A stretch of 64,000 nucleotides of DNA from Oasisia sp. SBJ-2009 (Eukaryota > Annelida > Polychaeta > Sabellida > Siboglinidae), in assembly GCA_964017155.1 (NCBI GenBank), contig OZ024863.1:43997330-44061329 (forward strand). The letters run 5' to 3'. The translations under genes were made by a program, and so were the position numbers. The notes under the pieces were generated by a model. The model was not told the DNA's origin and made no database searches. It saw nothing but the letters and a program-made list of their open reading frames with translations. Shown here piece after piece: positions 25,601-36,303 of the stretch. Position 1 is the stretch's first letter, and each line of letters begins with the position of its first letter.

Positions 25601-27593
25601 TTCAGTTAGTTGGTGGTGTAACAATATTCAAATCAAGTTCACAAAACTGAATGGAATCTTTTACAAATCGTAACAGTCCAGAGAATGCAAGCTGACTTTT
25701 AGTCTTCATTTGTTTATATGGGATATATAAGATGCAGAGAGCTTAGAAAAGCTTGTCCTCTTGGTGTGTTTTGAAAAATTAGTGCCACAAGTGCAATCAC
25801 ACAACTGAATGGGGTGGCTGAGAATGCAATGTGGTGTTGGTGTAATGAAAAGGCTGGTCTCTAACTACTGGGATATAGAGGACTGCAACAGAAGTAGTCA
25901 TCATGAGTGACCACCAACAAACCTGCTTCTCGTGCTGTGCTAGTCTGCTCCATTCGGCTCCCAGCAACTTTGTGATCTCGGAGAAGGACAGTGCCGGGTT
26001 ATCTGCTCGCACCTTGTCCCGACGGTCATTCAGGAAACGCACATAGCCGGTCAGGGGCTGCTTCGGTGCATTCATGTCTCGTGCCTTCTTCCGCCGCTTA
26101 CCCTTTGGCCAGCCACCTTTCTTCTTCTGCAAACACGTACAATGGTTTATCAGGGCGCCAGTATGTAGACACATTTTCAAGATGTTTAATACATAAATGC
26201 ATGCCTAGACATGGATATAAATATGAAAGAATTCCATAAATAATTGAATGTATATTTATTCTGGAGCTCAGACACGGAAAGAAGATTGGGCCATGATGTT
26301 TTCAGGTGGCGTTTGCAGAGGAAGAGTACATTGCCAGTACAAACAAATTCGAGTAATTACATTATGGTGTCTCTCAGGCTCCAGAAGACAAGACACTGTA
26401 ATGTAATTAGTAGTAATCACATCATGAATAGCGTAACTTACCTCAGGAGCATCAACTAGGTCTGTTGCACCCTGACTGTCTTGCTCCATGAGTTGAACTA
26501 AGAAACAAACATGGCTTCAAACATATTTATCACAGCAATACAACACGAACTGCTAACTACATACACTTTCCAAAACAGCACACTTCACCAGAACAGTAAT
26601 TGTATATCTGAGTGTAATATAGGATGCCACATGCGCCAAGTATGCAGCAATTAGTTTTCTGTCAACCGTCATATTCCCAACTACTTGTAAGTCATAACTG
26701 CATACTGGATAAGAGCAACTCATATGTATGATTCATTCAATTGGATTATCCTGTGGTATGTCATTTTCAAGGTACATGTTGTATGGTTGAACACTAGATG
26801 TTTTGGCAAAATCTTAAAACATCTTTGTGAGTTTGTACTAGTTGGCAATGCAGTTCACTGAAATGTTACAAAGCCCCAAGTCATGCCCACCTTGTGCAAT
26901 ATCCACCAGTTCTGTAGTTGTCAGCGTCTGATTCTGTGACACACTCAGACTTGTACCATGGTCAGCCGTTGAAAATCTACGTATTTTCAGACAGAAAATA
27001 TTTTTAAATCCTCGAAATTTGCAGCAGAAATCAATAACAGTGACATAACAAAATTTGCACTAGAAAGAACGTAACACATCATCACCATCTTGCAAAATGT
27101 AATCCAACTGGCCTAACACATGAGTTTACATGACCAATGAGGGTCTGCTGATTCAAAAACAAATTAACAATTATTATTCAATTTTAATTATAAAATATAG
27201 TGTTTTGTTTGCAATCCATTACAGTTATGCAACTGGCTCCCGTCCTGCATATTTTAAGATTCCAACATCACACGCACTAAGACATGTATGTGACACCTGG
27301 CCAAGAGCACAAATATGGAATAGCAAGCATATGCCATGTGATATGAAAAGTATCAAACTGACCAAGCCTTGAAATGCCGGCAAAACAGCAACACATTGGC
27401 AAAAACAAACGATGGTAAACAAGTAAAATAAGACTTACGCTGCATCAACGGTCAGATCGCCGCTTTCTTTGGAGACATCGTCGTCAAAGTTCTCAAAGTT
27501 GTAAGCGGCCATGTTTGTGTGGATGCCCGCTGAATTATTGCAGGTCACATTCAATATGCCACCTGGGTTTCCTCCACCAACATTCAATTCCAT
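22636..27593 (-). CDS. HMG20A: HMG-box protein 20A/20B-type (HMG20A-like)
   Basis: Nuclear HMG-box protein of the iBRAF/BRAF35 family, known to act with the LSD1-CoREST complex at neuronal genes. Coding exons in transcription order: 27439-27593, 26891-26976, 26442-26497, 25923-26126, 25380-25497, 25059-25120, 24484-24574, 23807-24022, 22739-22877, and probably 22636-22639. Phase agrees throughout, giving about 376 residues (human HMG20A is 347). An acidic N-terminus without known motifs is followed by a basic patch (KRRKKAR) and one HMG box at about residues 118-187 ([13 protein letters not shown] to [10 protein letters not shown]). The segment [11 protein letters not shown] matches the family, as does the coiled coil [12 protein letters not shown] at residues 258-329. 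The C-terminus [16 protein letters not shown] to VGRLNFEG is conserved. The start codon lies 17 nt inside its exon (acceptor at 27611-27612), so at least one non-coding 5' exon is expected. The last exon is the least certain part. Confidence 0.88.
23001..23307 (-). mobile_element. tRNA-derived SINE, family A copy 2
   Basis: Closely similar to 3953-4256 along its body, with a better preserved B box (GGGTTCGAATCC). The A box is cut off, so the copy is truncated at its 5' end near 23307. The minus-strand 3' tail reads AAAAAGCGCTTTGAGCAG, then GCGCTATATAAAAAC. It lies in the HMG20A intron between exons 23807-24022 and 22739-22877, in the sense orientation. Confidence 0.8.
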
Positions 27594-27665
27594 TCTTGGC
27601 GAAACAATGACTACAATGCAGCAAATGAACAGTATTAATGAGTTGTAATGCACTGCATAACTACT

Positions 27666-27696
27666 CTTAATAAATATATATATATATATATATATC
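27666..27696. repeat. Short (TA)n tract
   Basis: About 13 TA units in the HMG20A 5' intron, about 55 bp upstream of the acceptor of the first coding exon. Confidence 0.8.
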
Positions 27697-27999
27697 CAAA
27701 ATGTTTTTTCCATTTCACTATTGTAAGTTGCATCTATCTTAACGATAACTGAAATTAGTATAAGATTGTGTCAAATATGCTAATCATCATTTCAATTAAA
27801 GATATGGTAAAGGTATACACTGTATTTTCAAATGACAGTGGAATTTAGCAATATTTTCAATTGATCTAACACTAGTCGGAAGTTACTTTTAAGATATGCA
27901 ATTCAAAGAATAGAGAAGAATGATCACCCCTCTTAGCTCTACAGGTTAAATGCACCACCTTTTGTAATGATACCAAACAATTTAAGAAAGTAGCATGCA

Positions 28000-28205
28000 T
28001 ATTACCCCATTCTACAATGCAATACACAATGCATGGAAGAAATACAGAATTGTATAAAGCAAGTATTCCACAAAATGGACAAAGCAGGCTCTATAGATTA
28101 TTGCAAAACTTTTTGATAGCTTGAATTTTATTATAGAAATGTGTTCTTTCCATATCAATTGACTATCTATCACCACTCCTATTTTTTGTGTGAAATCCAC
28201 CTTAT
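28000..28205 (-). mobile_element. LINE reverse-transcriptase fragment
   Basis: A minus-strand frame reads VDFTQKIGVVIDSQLIWKEH and then ISKSF-like residues. This resembles the post-RT segment (FLGVxIDxxLxWxxH) of CR1/Jockey-type non-LTR elements. It is short, truncated at both ends, and lies upstream of the first coding exon of HMG20A. Confidence 0.6.
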
Positions 28206-29600
28206 TTATTTCTTACTTATATAGACTTAGTTATAAAGACATATGGTCCTTTATAATACAAACACCAAAAAACATAATTTGTCTCTGATATATATTGAGA
28301 CTGAGCCTATATACTGCAAACCATACATGTAACATTTCCAATTAATAGTTGTCAACCTGACTAGTTCACCTGTCACTTTGCCAACATTAGATATTATACT
28401 TTGTTAATTTGTATCATTCAGCATCATCTTACACATAGTATGTTTTGTAAACGCATCTTAGGCAGACTTTTGTGGTTGAAAAGATAGTGCAGTCGCCATA
28501 TAAACAAACTGTTTATTGCTCATTCTATGTGTATGACCTGCAGAACTTAACACATGGCCGCTGTGTGTGCAGCTGGCATAAATCGGGACACTAGTTGAGT
28601 CTCAAAATACAATACACCTGTATTTATAAAACATAAATATACCTGGGAATGCTGATTGATTAGGGTTAGATTTAGTGTGAGGTATCCAATGTACGCAAAT
28701 ATAGTTATAACTGTACAGTGCAAACTTGAGGTGGGTCTGAATTCTACGCAAGTGCCTTACTTTTTACGTGGTTTAATTTTTTTAAACGGGTCTACAACAT
28801 AAAGTCATAGAAGTCTAGCAGAAAACTAAAGCTAGCAGCATTGTCTGAAGTTAAACTTGTTATAATAATAATATCGGAGTAGCTATATGTAGTGATTTAT
28901 GTACATCTGGTATTATTCTGGATATGGACAAATAGCATAGATCGGTACTCAGGCTATTTATCCAAGATACAATGTCCGATCCAATGCCAATGATTGCCAC
29001 TGCCGGCATTTCTATTGGCAAATGACATGTATTGAAATGGTTATTGGGCAGCCACCGACCGGCCAGCCCACAGTGACAGTGGCACAGACAGTACGTGCGC
29101 CAGGGTCCAGGCCAGGCTACACAATGACGTCGTTTTGAAAGGCAATAGCTCCATCTCGTTTTATGATATCATATTCTACCGACGGTTATGAAAATAGTCG
29201 CCATTCTGTTTTAAAAGAGTACGCATAGAATACCTTCAATATACGTTATAACCGGTACATGTGCTTTTGTTGTCGTTTCCAATTCTCTGCAGAGGGGTTG
29301 CCGCGATTGAGAGAAAATGGACGGCCGTCAGAAAGCGTGTTACGTCGATATCACTACGACAATAAATAGTGCATCGTAATAAAAATTATTATTATATACT
29401 AATACGTTTCGGACGACTGCAATACATATGTCCAATAATATAACTCATGCATTAAGCCAACTATTCAACAGATGCTACGTACATGTCGTAACATACCATA
29501 TTTGTATCACTACGCGCTAGCTAAGCATACTGTATTTACCAGACCACGAAAGGTGGCAGCACATTCTATCTTTGTTAGTTTCCAATGCTCCACTACACGA
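28206..29600. other. HMG20A upstream region
   Basis: No coding segment seen. A CpG-containing stretch near 29040-29350 could include the HMG20A promoter and first non-coding exon, since the first coding exon has an acceptor just before its ATG. No donor could be assigned with confidence. Confidence 0.3.
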
Positions 29601-29608
29601 CGACACTG

Positions 29609-29925
29609 GTCACAAGAATAATATTCGATGGATGAGTTGTAACTTCCGACTGATGAATACTAGGAAAATCAGGACATAAATATCTTGTATTATACCTTTC
29701 TAGTCTTAATTGTCCGATTTAATATTGAGTTTATCATAGACATAGCGATTTATGTAGTGCAGATAATAGACACTCCCCACAAATTTAGGACGTGTGTATC
29801 TTTTACGGGAAAATGGCACTTTTCGTTATTATTGAAGATCGCCAAACACAAGTATAATAAAAATTATAGTGAGTAGGGCCTATACTAGCCGGCGATGCCA
29901 TGCCCAGGCCATGGGCATGGGCCGT
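29609..29925 (+). repeat. Interspersed repeat R, copy 1
   Basis: Aligns over its length with 30547-30960. Shared landmarks in the same order are CACAAGAATAATATTC, TTCCGACTGATGAATACT, TCCGATTTAATATTGAGTTT, GTAGTGCAGATAATAGACAC, ATCTTTTACGGGA and GCCATGGGCATGG. No coding frame. Confidence 0.85.
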
Positions 29926-30062
29926 TGTTCCAAGCTACCTGGGGTAGGACATAACACATTCAATAACGATACTTTTTAAACAGATCATTGTGTATTATAA
30001 AACCTATTCGATATTAAATTTATACTACTACAAATATAAATGCAAATTTCCAGTTTTTTATA

Positions 30063-30180
30063 ATATAGGAATTAAGGCAGGATTAACCAGTATCCGTGAG
30101 ATTGTTTAGCCTCACACGGATAATATTCAAAAGCCGGCAAATCATAAGTAACCACAGACTGTCTTCTCGGCGTAGTTACG
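30063..30180 (+). repeat. Interspersed repeat D, copy 2
   Basis: Homologous to 22511-22627 (GGATTAACCAGTATCCG, CAGACTGTCTTCTCGGCG). It sits between repeat R copy 1 and the first palindrome-arm copy. Confidence 0.8.
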
Positions 30181-30242
30181 CAGCAGAACAACAGTCGGTT
30201 TAGCGAGATTAGGTAACCGAGGCTATCGTCGGAGAAATTTAA

Positions 30243-30452
30243 TAGGGCGTGCAAGTCTCGCGCGCGAAAACGAAGCTGGGGGCAGGAAATCCATATTCTC
30301 CATGTTAACGTATAGGACTTTGTTTTGTTTCTGGTTGTAATAATCGAACTCTTCCCAAATAGCGTATTTCAGTTACATTGTCCGAAAGATTATTACAAGC
30401 AGAAGCAATGGAACACTTTGCCGGTGACATGCAGTGATCACGGAAATCATGA
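30243..30452 (+). repeat. Arm repeat, copy A (direct)
   Basis: About 210 bp starting AGGGCGTGCAAGTCTCGCGC, containing CCATGTTAACGTATAGGACT, GTCCGAAAGATTATTACAA and GGAACACTTTGCCGG, and ending near CACGGAAATCATGAA. Same orientation as 31187-31403 and inverted relative to 30983-31186. Confidence 0.85.
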
Positions 30453-30546
30453 ATTTTAATCCCACTTTAAAATTCCAATTATAGGGCCTGTAAGTGGGTC
30501 ACGATACATGGCGAGACTCCGCGCGACTGGAACTGATTGCGGACTG

Positions 30547-30960
30547 GACACAAGAATAATATTCTATAACGATGGATGACAGTGGTAGCTTCCGACTGAT
30601 GAATACTGTGAAATCATGTCATAAATATATTGTGTTATACCTTTAATCTTATCTTAAATATCCGATTTAATATTGAGTTTAAAAATTACCACACTATCAT
30701 AGACATATAGCAATTTACGTAGTGCAGATAATAGACACGATTTTAGGCCGTATGCATCTTTTACGGGATTTGCATTTTACATTGCTGTACGTTGCGGTTT
30801 CAATAGGCACTTATATCTGACAAGTTGTCTAAATTAATGCACGTAATCATAACACATGTATACGTTTGCCCCAAACAGGTTGTACTGCGGGGGAAATGGC
30901 ACTCTTCATTATTAGTCAAGATCGCCAAGTACTTGCCGCTAATGCCATGGGCATGGCAAC
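30547..30960 (+). repeat. Interspersed repeat R, copy 2
   Basis: Second copy of the repeat at 29609-29925, with about 100 bp of extra sequence near 30790-30885. It fills most of the space between the two inverted arm copies at 30243-30452 and 30983-31186. Confidence 0.85.
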
Positions 30961-31455
30961 CACCATAATAATCGATTGCAATGCATGATTTCTGTGATCA
31001 TTGTCATCGGCAAAGTGTTCCACTGCTTCTGTTTGCATGTAATTATGCTTCGAACAACTGTGAAACACTATTTGGGCACAGTCAAATTAATAAAAACTAA
31101 ATTTTGTATGTCAACATGGAGAATACGGATTTCCTGCCCCTAAGTGTCCCCAACCTCGTTTTCGTGCGCGAGACTTACATGGCCTATAGGGTGTGTAAGT
31201 CTCGCGCGTGAAAACGAGGCTGGGGCAGTTGGGGGCAGGAAGTCCATATTTTCCATGTTAACGTATAGGACTTCGTTTTGGTTTTGGTTGTAATAATCGA
31301 ATTGTTCCAGTCTAACTATTTCAGTTATACTGTCCGAAAGATTATTACAAATAGAAGCAGTGGAACACTTTGCCGGTAACAATGCTCACGGAAATCATGA
31401 AATGTAAGTGCCATTTTTCGTACAGTACAACCTGTTTGGGGCAAACGTATACATG
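30855..31455. repeat. Large inverted repeat (palindrome) with almost no spacer
   Basis: The left arm (30983-31186) is the reverse complement of the right arm (31187-31403). The junction is GCGAGACTTACATGGCC, TATA, GGGTGTGTAAGTCTCGC. After a gap of about 80 bp in the left arm, complementarity resumes: GTATACGTTTGCCCCAAACA near 30857 pairs with TGTTTGGGGCAAACGTATAC near 31431. The right arm ends exactly where the 78-bp minisatellite begins. Confidence 0.85.
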
Positions 31456-33405
31456 TGCTTCGGCGTCCTCTTCTGGGTCCGCTTCTTGTTCTATGTCCCC
31501 TTCTGCCTCCTCTTCTGCTCTATATTCTGCGTCCGCTTCCGCGACCTCTTCTGGGTCCTCTTCTTGTTCTATGTCCTCTTCTGCGTCCTCTTCTGCTCAA
31601 TCTCCTGCGTCCACTTCCGCGACCTATTCTGGGTCCTCTTCTTATTCTATGTCCCCATCTGCGTCCTATTCTGTTCCATCTTCTGCGTCCGCTTCCGCGT
31701 CCTCTTCTGGGTCCCTCTTTTTGTTCTATGTCCCTTTCTGCGTCCTCTTCTGCTCCATCTTCGCCCGCTTCCGCGTCCTCTTCTGGGTCCACTTCTTGTT
31801 CTATGTCCCCTTCTGCGTCCTCTTCTGCTCCATCTTCTGCGTCCGCTTCTGCGTCCTCTTCTGGGTCCTCTTCTTGTTCTGTGTCCCCTTCTGCGTCCTC
31901 TTCTGCTCCTTCTGCGTCCGCTTCCGCGTCCTCTTCTGGGTCCTCTTCTTGTTCTAAGTCCCCGTCTGCGTCCTCTTCTGCTCCTTCTGCGTCCGCTTCC
32001 GCGTCCTCTTCTGGGCCTCTTCTTGTTCTATGTCCCCTTCTGCGTCCTCTTCTGCTCCATCTTCTGCGTCCGCTTCCGCGTCCTCTTCTGGGTCCTCTTA
32101 TTGTTCTATGTCCCCTTCTGGGTCCTCTTCTGCTCCGTCTTCTGCGTCCGCTTCCGCGTCCTCTTCTGGGTCCTCTTTTTGTTCTATGCCCCTTCTGCGT
32201 CCTCTTCTGCTCCATCTTCTGCGTCCTCTTCTGGGTCCTCTTCTTGTTCTATGTCCCCTTCTGCGTCCTCTTCTGCTCCATCTTCTGCGTCCGCTTCCGC
32301 GTTCTCTTCTGGGTCCTCTTCATGTTCTATGTCCCCTTCTGCGTCCTCTTCTGCTCCATCTTCTGCGTCCGCTTCCGCGTCCTCTTCTGGGTCCTCTTCT
32401 TGTTTTATGTCCCCTTCTGCGTCCTCTTCTGCTCCATATTCTGCGTCCGCTTCCGCGTCCTCTTCTGGGTCCTCTTCTTGTTCTATGTCCCCTTCTGCCT
32501 CCTCTTCTGCTCCATCTTCTGCGTCCGCTTCCGCGTCCTCTTCTGGGTTCTCTTCTTGTTCTATGTCCCCTTCTGCGTCCTCTTCTGCTCCATCTTCTGC
32601 GTCCGCTTCCGCGTCCTCTTCTGGATCCTTTTCTTGTTCTATATCCCCTTATGCGTCCTATTCTGCTCCATCTTCTGCGTCCGCTTCCGCGTCCTCTTCT
32701 GGGTCCTCTTCTTTTTCTATGTCCCCTTCTGCGTCCTCTTCTGCTCCTTCTTCTGCGTCCGCTTCCGTGTCCTCTTCTGGGTCCTCTTCTTGTTCTATGT
32801 CCCCTTCTGCGTCCTATTCTGCTCCATCTTCTGCGTCCGCTTCCGCGTCCTCTTCTGGGACCCCTTCTTGTTCTATGCCCCCTCCTGCGTCCTCTTCTGC
32901 TCCATCTTCTGCGTTCGCTTCCGCGTCCTCTTCTGGATCCTCTTCTTGTTCTATGTCCCCTTCTGCGTACTCTTCTGCTCCATCTTCTGCGTCCGCTTCC
33001 GCGTCCTCTTCTGGGTCATCTTCTTGTTCTATGTCCCCTTCTGAGTACTCTTCTGCTCCATCTTCTACGTCCGCTTCCGCGTCCTCTTCTGGGTCCTCTT
33101 CTTGTTCTATGTCCCCTTCTGCGTCCTCTTCTGTTCCATCTTCTGCGTCCGCTTCCGCGTCTTCTTCTGGGTTCCCTTCTTGTTCTATGCCCCCTTCTGC
33201 GTCCTCTTCTGCTCCATTTTCTGCGTCCGCTTCCGCGTCCTCTTCTGGATCCTCTTCTTGTTCTATGTCCCCTTCTGCGGACTCTTCTGCTCCATCTTCT
33301 GCGTCATCTTTCGCGTCCTCTTCTGGGTCCTCTTCTTGTTCTATGTCCCCTTCTGCGTCCTCTACTGCTCCACCTTCTGCTCCGTCTTCTGCGTCCACTT
33401 CTGCG
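31455..33405. repeat. 78-bp minisatellite, about 25 copies
   Basis: Head-to-tail units of about 78 bp, strongly pyrimidine-rich on the plus strand. Each is built from 12-bp-like subunits (TCCTCTTCTGGG, TCCTCTTCTGCG, TCCGCTTCCGCG) plus TTGTTCTATGTCCCC. Because 78 is a multiple of three, several frames stay open for hundreds of codons: Ser/Ala-rich, Leu/Pro-rich or Phe/Val-rich on the plus strand, Glu/Asp/Ala-rich or Arg/Gly-rich on the minus strand. Indels that are not multiples of three make each frame switch between these peptides. I therefore read it as non-coding. Confidence 0.92.
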
Positions 33406-33559
33406 TATATGTGCGTAATCATAAAGAGTTCTCCATTGATCCAAACTGAGTGAGAGTTCATCGTCTTTGACTGCTCCACATGGCGCAGTAGCATCTAGGC
33501 TGGTGCAGTGGTGATTGAGAGCAGTCAAATCAGTGAGGCCTTTCGGAAGCGTAAGATAC

Positions 33560-33710
33560 CGGTTCTTGTGCCTGCGTATCCGTACCAATCCTGCGACCGG
33601 AACTTCAAGACATGAACTGGCTTGGACCCGTAGTCATTTTCGAGAAAGAATTTCGAGACACTGGTCATCATCGGCCACGATGGACGAACATTATTATATG
33701 CATGATGGTG
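33560..33710 (+). mobile_element. LINE 3'-end remnant
   Basis: A decayed plus-strand frame keeps the outline of a finger-like C-terminus (CDRNFKT, then TGLDP). It is followed by TCATCGGCCACGATGGACGA and ATT-rich sequence, close to the 3' end at 3700-3790. Truncated and full of stops. Confidence 0.4.
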
Positions 33711-33954
33711 TGAAATAGTATTATCGTTGTTTTGTTATATTAGAAATAATAATGAGGACAAAATGCACGCTAGAAGTAAAAGTCGGAAGTATAATGAGAA
33801 TAAACTGCGGTTCGTGGTGCGATGCGGCATTTTGTGACGGTGACGTCATATTATCGAAATGATAATTTTAAAACTCTGAATGTAAAAGTACTTTTTTACA
33901 TTATTTGCTATTTATTTACCTTTGTGATATTTCTGGGTGATGAAAACAACAACA

Positions 33955-35620
33955 ACAACAGCTGCATGAATTGATGGCATCCCACCAGAAGTTTGGAAAA
34001 ATGGAGGACCAGCACGAAATATCAAATTCAAGCGAATTCTTCGTTTGCTGCTGGGAGGTGAGAAAACTCCAACAAGATCTCCGTGACGCAGCCATCATCA
34101 CCCTATACAAGAACAAAGGGGAAAGTCTGACTGCTCCAACTACCGCGGTATATCCCTTCTCGCCATCGCCTGCAAAATCTTAGCAAGAGTATTAGTTAAC
34201 AGGCTTGTATCTACTATTGCAGAAGAACATCTCCCCCAGAGAGGCAACGTGGGTTTAGGACCAATCGAGGAACCAGTGGCATGGTGTATGCGCTGAGACT
34301 GGTTCAAGAGAAATGCCGGGAGCAAAACAAAGGAGTGTTCGTCAGCCTTGTAGACCTAACAAAAGCGTTTTACACCGTGAGCAGAAAAGGACTTTAAAAC
34401 AATTTTTGTGTGACATAGGCTATCAACCAAAGTTCATAGGCTCTTCAAAATCACAAATGGCGTGAAACAGGGCTCCAACGGTTTTCACGCTATGCTTTAG
34501 CATGATGCTCCAACAAGTCACAGAAGACCTTGATGACGAGGATGGTGTTTACATTCGATTTCATATAGATGGCAGCCTGTTCAACGTAAGTCCACACGAA
34601 GACCAACGAGAAACTGACCATGGAGCTCCTGTTCGCTGATGATGAGGCCCGTGTTGCCCATGCTGACTCGACCATGTAACGAATAACATCTTGCTTCGCA
34701 GCAGCCGCTCAGCTCTTCGGACTTGAAGAACATCGGAAGAACACTGAAGTTCCCCATCAAACTGCACCACAAGAAGTCTACCACATACCAGACATATCCA
34801 CCGAACAGCCAGAACTGAAAGCAGGCAACCAGTTCAGCTACTTACGATGCATTATCACATCTGATTGTCAAAATAGATAAAGAAATCGACAATAGGTCGA
34901 CTGGCCAAGGTAAACAGCGCTGTGTCTGGAACAAAAGAATCTACAAAAAGACACGAAGACCAATGTCTATAAAGCTGTTTTGCTGACCACTCTGCTGTAT
35001 GGTGCTGAGTCCTGGGTCATCTATCGTCGCCACATCCGTCTCATCGGGCATTATAATCAGCGCTGCCTATGTACCATCCCAAATATCCTTTGGAGTGACT
35101 TCGTCACCAACACCGAGGTCCTTGAAATGGCTAAGTTTATAATTATTGAAGCAATGCCCCTCAAAACACAGCATCTCTGCGCAGGACCTGTTTCTGGGAT
35201 GGAAGACCATCGCCTATCAAAGATCACGATAGTTGGAGATCTTGCCACTGGCCATCGTGCCAGAGGGACATCTTGGAAAAGATGCAAAGACACCTTGGAA
35301 AGGTCTATCGCCACTTGCAAGTTCGATCACCGTCAGTGGACAACACAATCAACAAATCGCATGAAGTGGCGACGCATTTGAAACCAGACGAAGAGCCAAC
35401 ATTGAAGACAAAAGGCAAAGGCACAAAACCGGGACCCTTCTGACACCACCGCTGTACAGACCATGACGTGCAGCCGCAGTGGAAAATATTGCCTATCAGA
35501 TATGTTTCACCAGCCATCAGACTGCCTGCACCAGACGTGGACTTCCTCGTTCGTGAATCTTAGTTCGCGAAGCAGAGCCATGTCATGATGATTACTGAGC
35601 GATAAAATCAACAACAAAAA
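33955..35620 (+). mobile_element. Degenerate RTE-like LINE, reverse-transcriptase half
   Basis: Fragments in shifting plus-strand frames follow the order of an RT domain. They are RDAAIITLYKNKGE (about 34090), CSNYRGISLLAIACKILARV (about 34135-34195), a TKAF-like segment (34360), NGVKQGS (34450), LLIRELLFADDEA-like sequence (34620), LTTLLYGAESWVIYR (34985-35030) and a C-terminal finger-like piece near 35460. The 3' end reads AGCCATGTCATGATGAT, an ATG-rich tail like that of the element at 39830-43358. Many stops and frameshifts: an old, inactive copy. The 5' half is absent. Confidence 0.8.
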
Positions 35621-36106
35621 CTATGTGCTTAGATTTTCCCGCTCTCGGAATTATTCAGCGTCGCCGTGCATATTATCACAACAGCAAACAACTTGAAAGT
35701 TCGTACGGCGTACATTTTCGCCGTTGAGCACGCTTGAAATATTGCTATTATTTCACAGACCTACCTGTTAATTGAATGCAGGCTCGTTCTCGTGTTGTGA
35801 TCGAACACCAGTGCGTTTCTTCCCGAATACTGCTGCGCTTCGCCCATAGCCTCCTCGATCGTTCGCTGTGGATACTGGAAACCAATATTGACGTCATTTC
35901 CGCGCGAGCAGTCACGTGCGATATTTTACCGTCCTTTAAACGGCGAACGCGCAAACTATTTTCTGCATACGTAAAATCACGTCTAACCGACACGGCCACC
36001 CCATACAATAATTACTTTATCGTGGATTACTTCCCAAAAAGTGTAAACAGTTTGTTACATGGTGGGCCATTGCATCCATAAGTATTAATTAAAAGTGACA
36101 TGTGTA
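35621..36106. other. Unassigned sequence
   Basis: A plus-strand frame of 101 codons (35776-36081) begins with ATG and stays open, but I recognise no motif, splice context or homologue. I leave it unannotated as a gene. Confidence 0.3.
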
Positions 36107-36108
36107 TA

Positions 36109-36163
<55 letters not shown>

Positions 36164-36227
36164 ACTACTACTCCTACTACTACTACTGCTACTCCTACTC
36201 CTACTCCTCCTCCTCCTCCTCCTCCTC

Positions 36228-36258
<31 letters not shown>

Positions 36259-36303
36259 GAATAATACTACTACTACTGCTACGAATAATAATAATAATAA
36301 TAA
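36107..36303. repeat. Compound triplet microsatellite (CTG/CTA/CTC/AAT)
   Basis: Runs of CTG (about 16 units), CTA, CTC (about 7 units), CTA and finally AAT or ATA. It continues straight into the 3' end of the minus-strand LINE at 36304. It therefore appears to be that element's (ATT)n tail, diversified into other triplets. Confidence 0.9.

Noticed and set aside
31408..33453. 681-codon plus-strand frame rich in Ser/Ala, Leu/Pro and Phe/Val repeats, and acidic repeat frames on the minus strand
   Set aside because: All come from the 78-bp minisatellite. The peptide type changes along one frame because of non-triplet indels, and several frames on both strands are open at once.
35776..36081. 101-codon plus-strand frame
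   Set aside because: Stays open but shows no recognisable domain, no exon boundaries and no support from neighbours.
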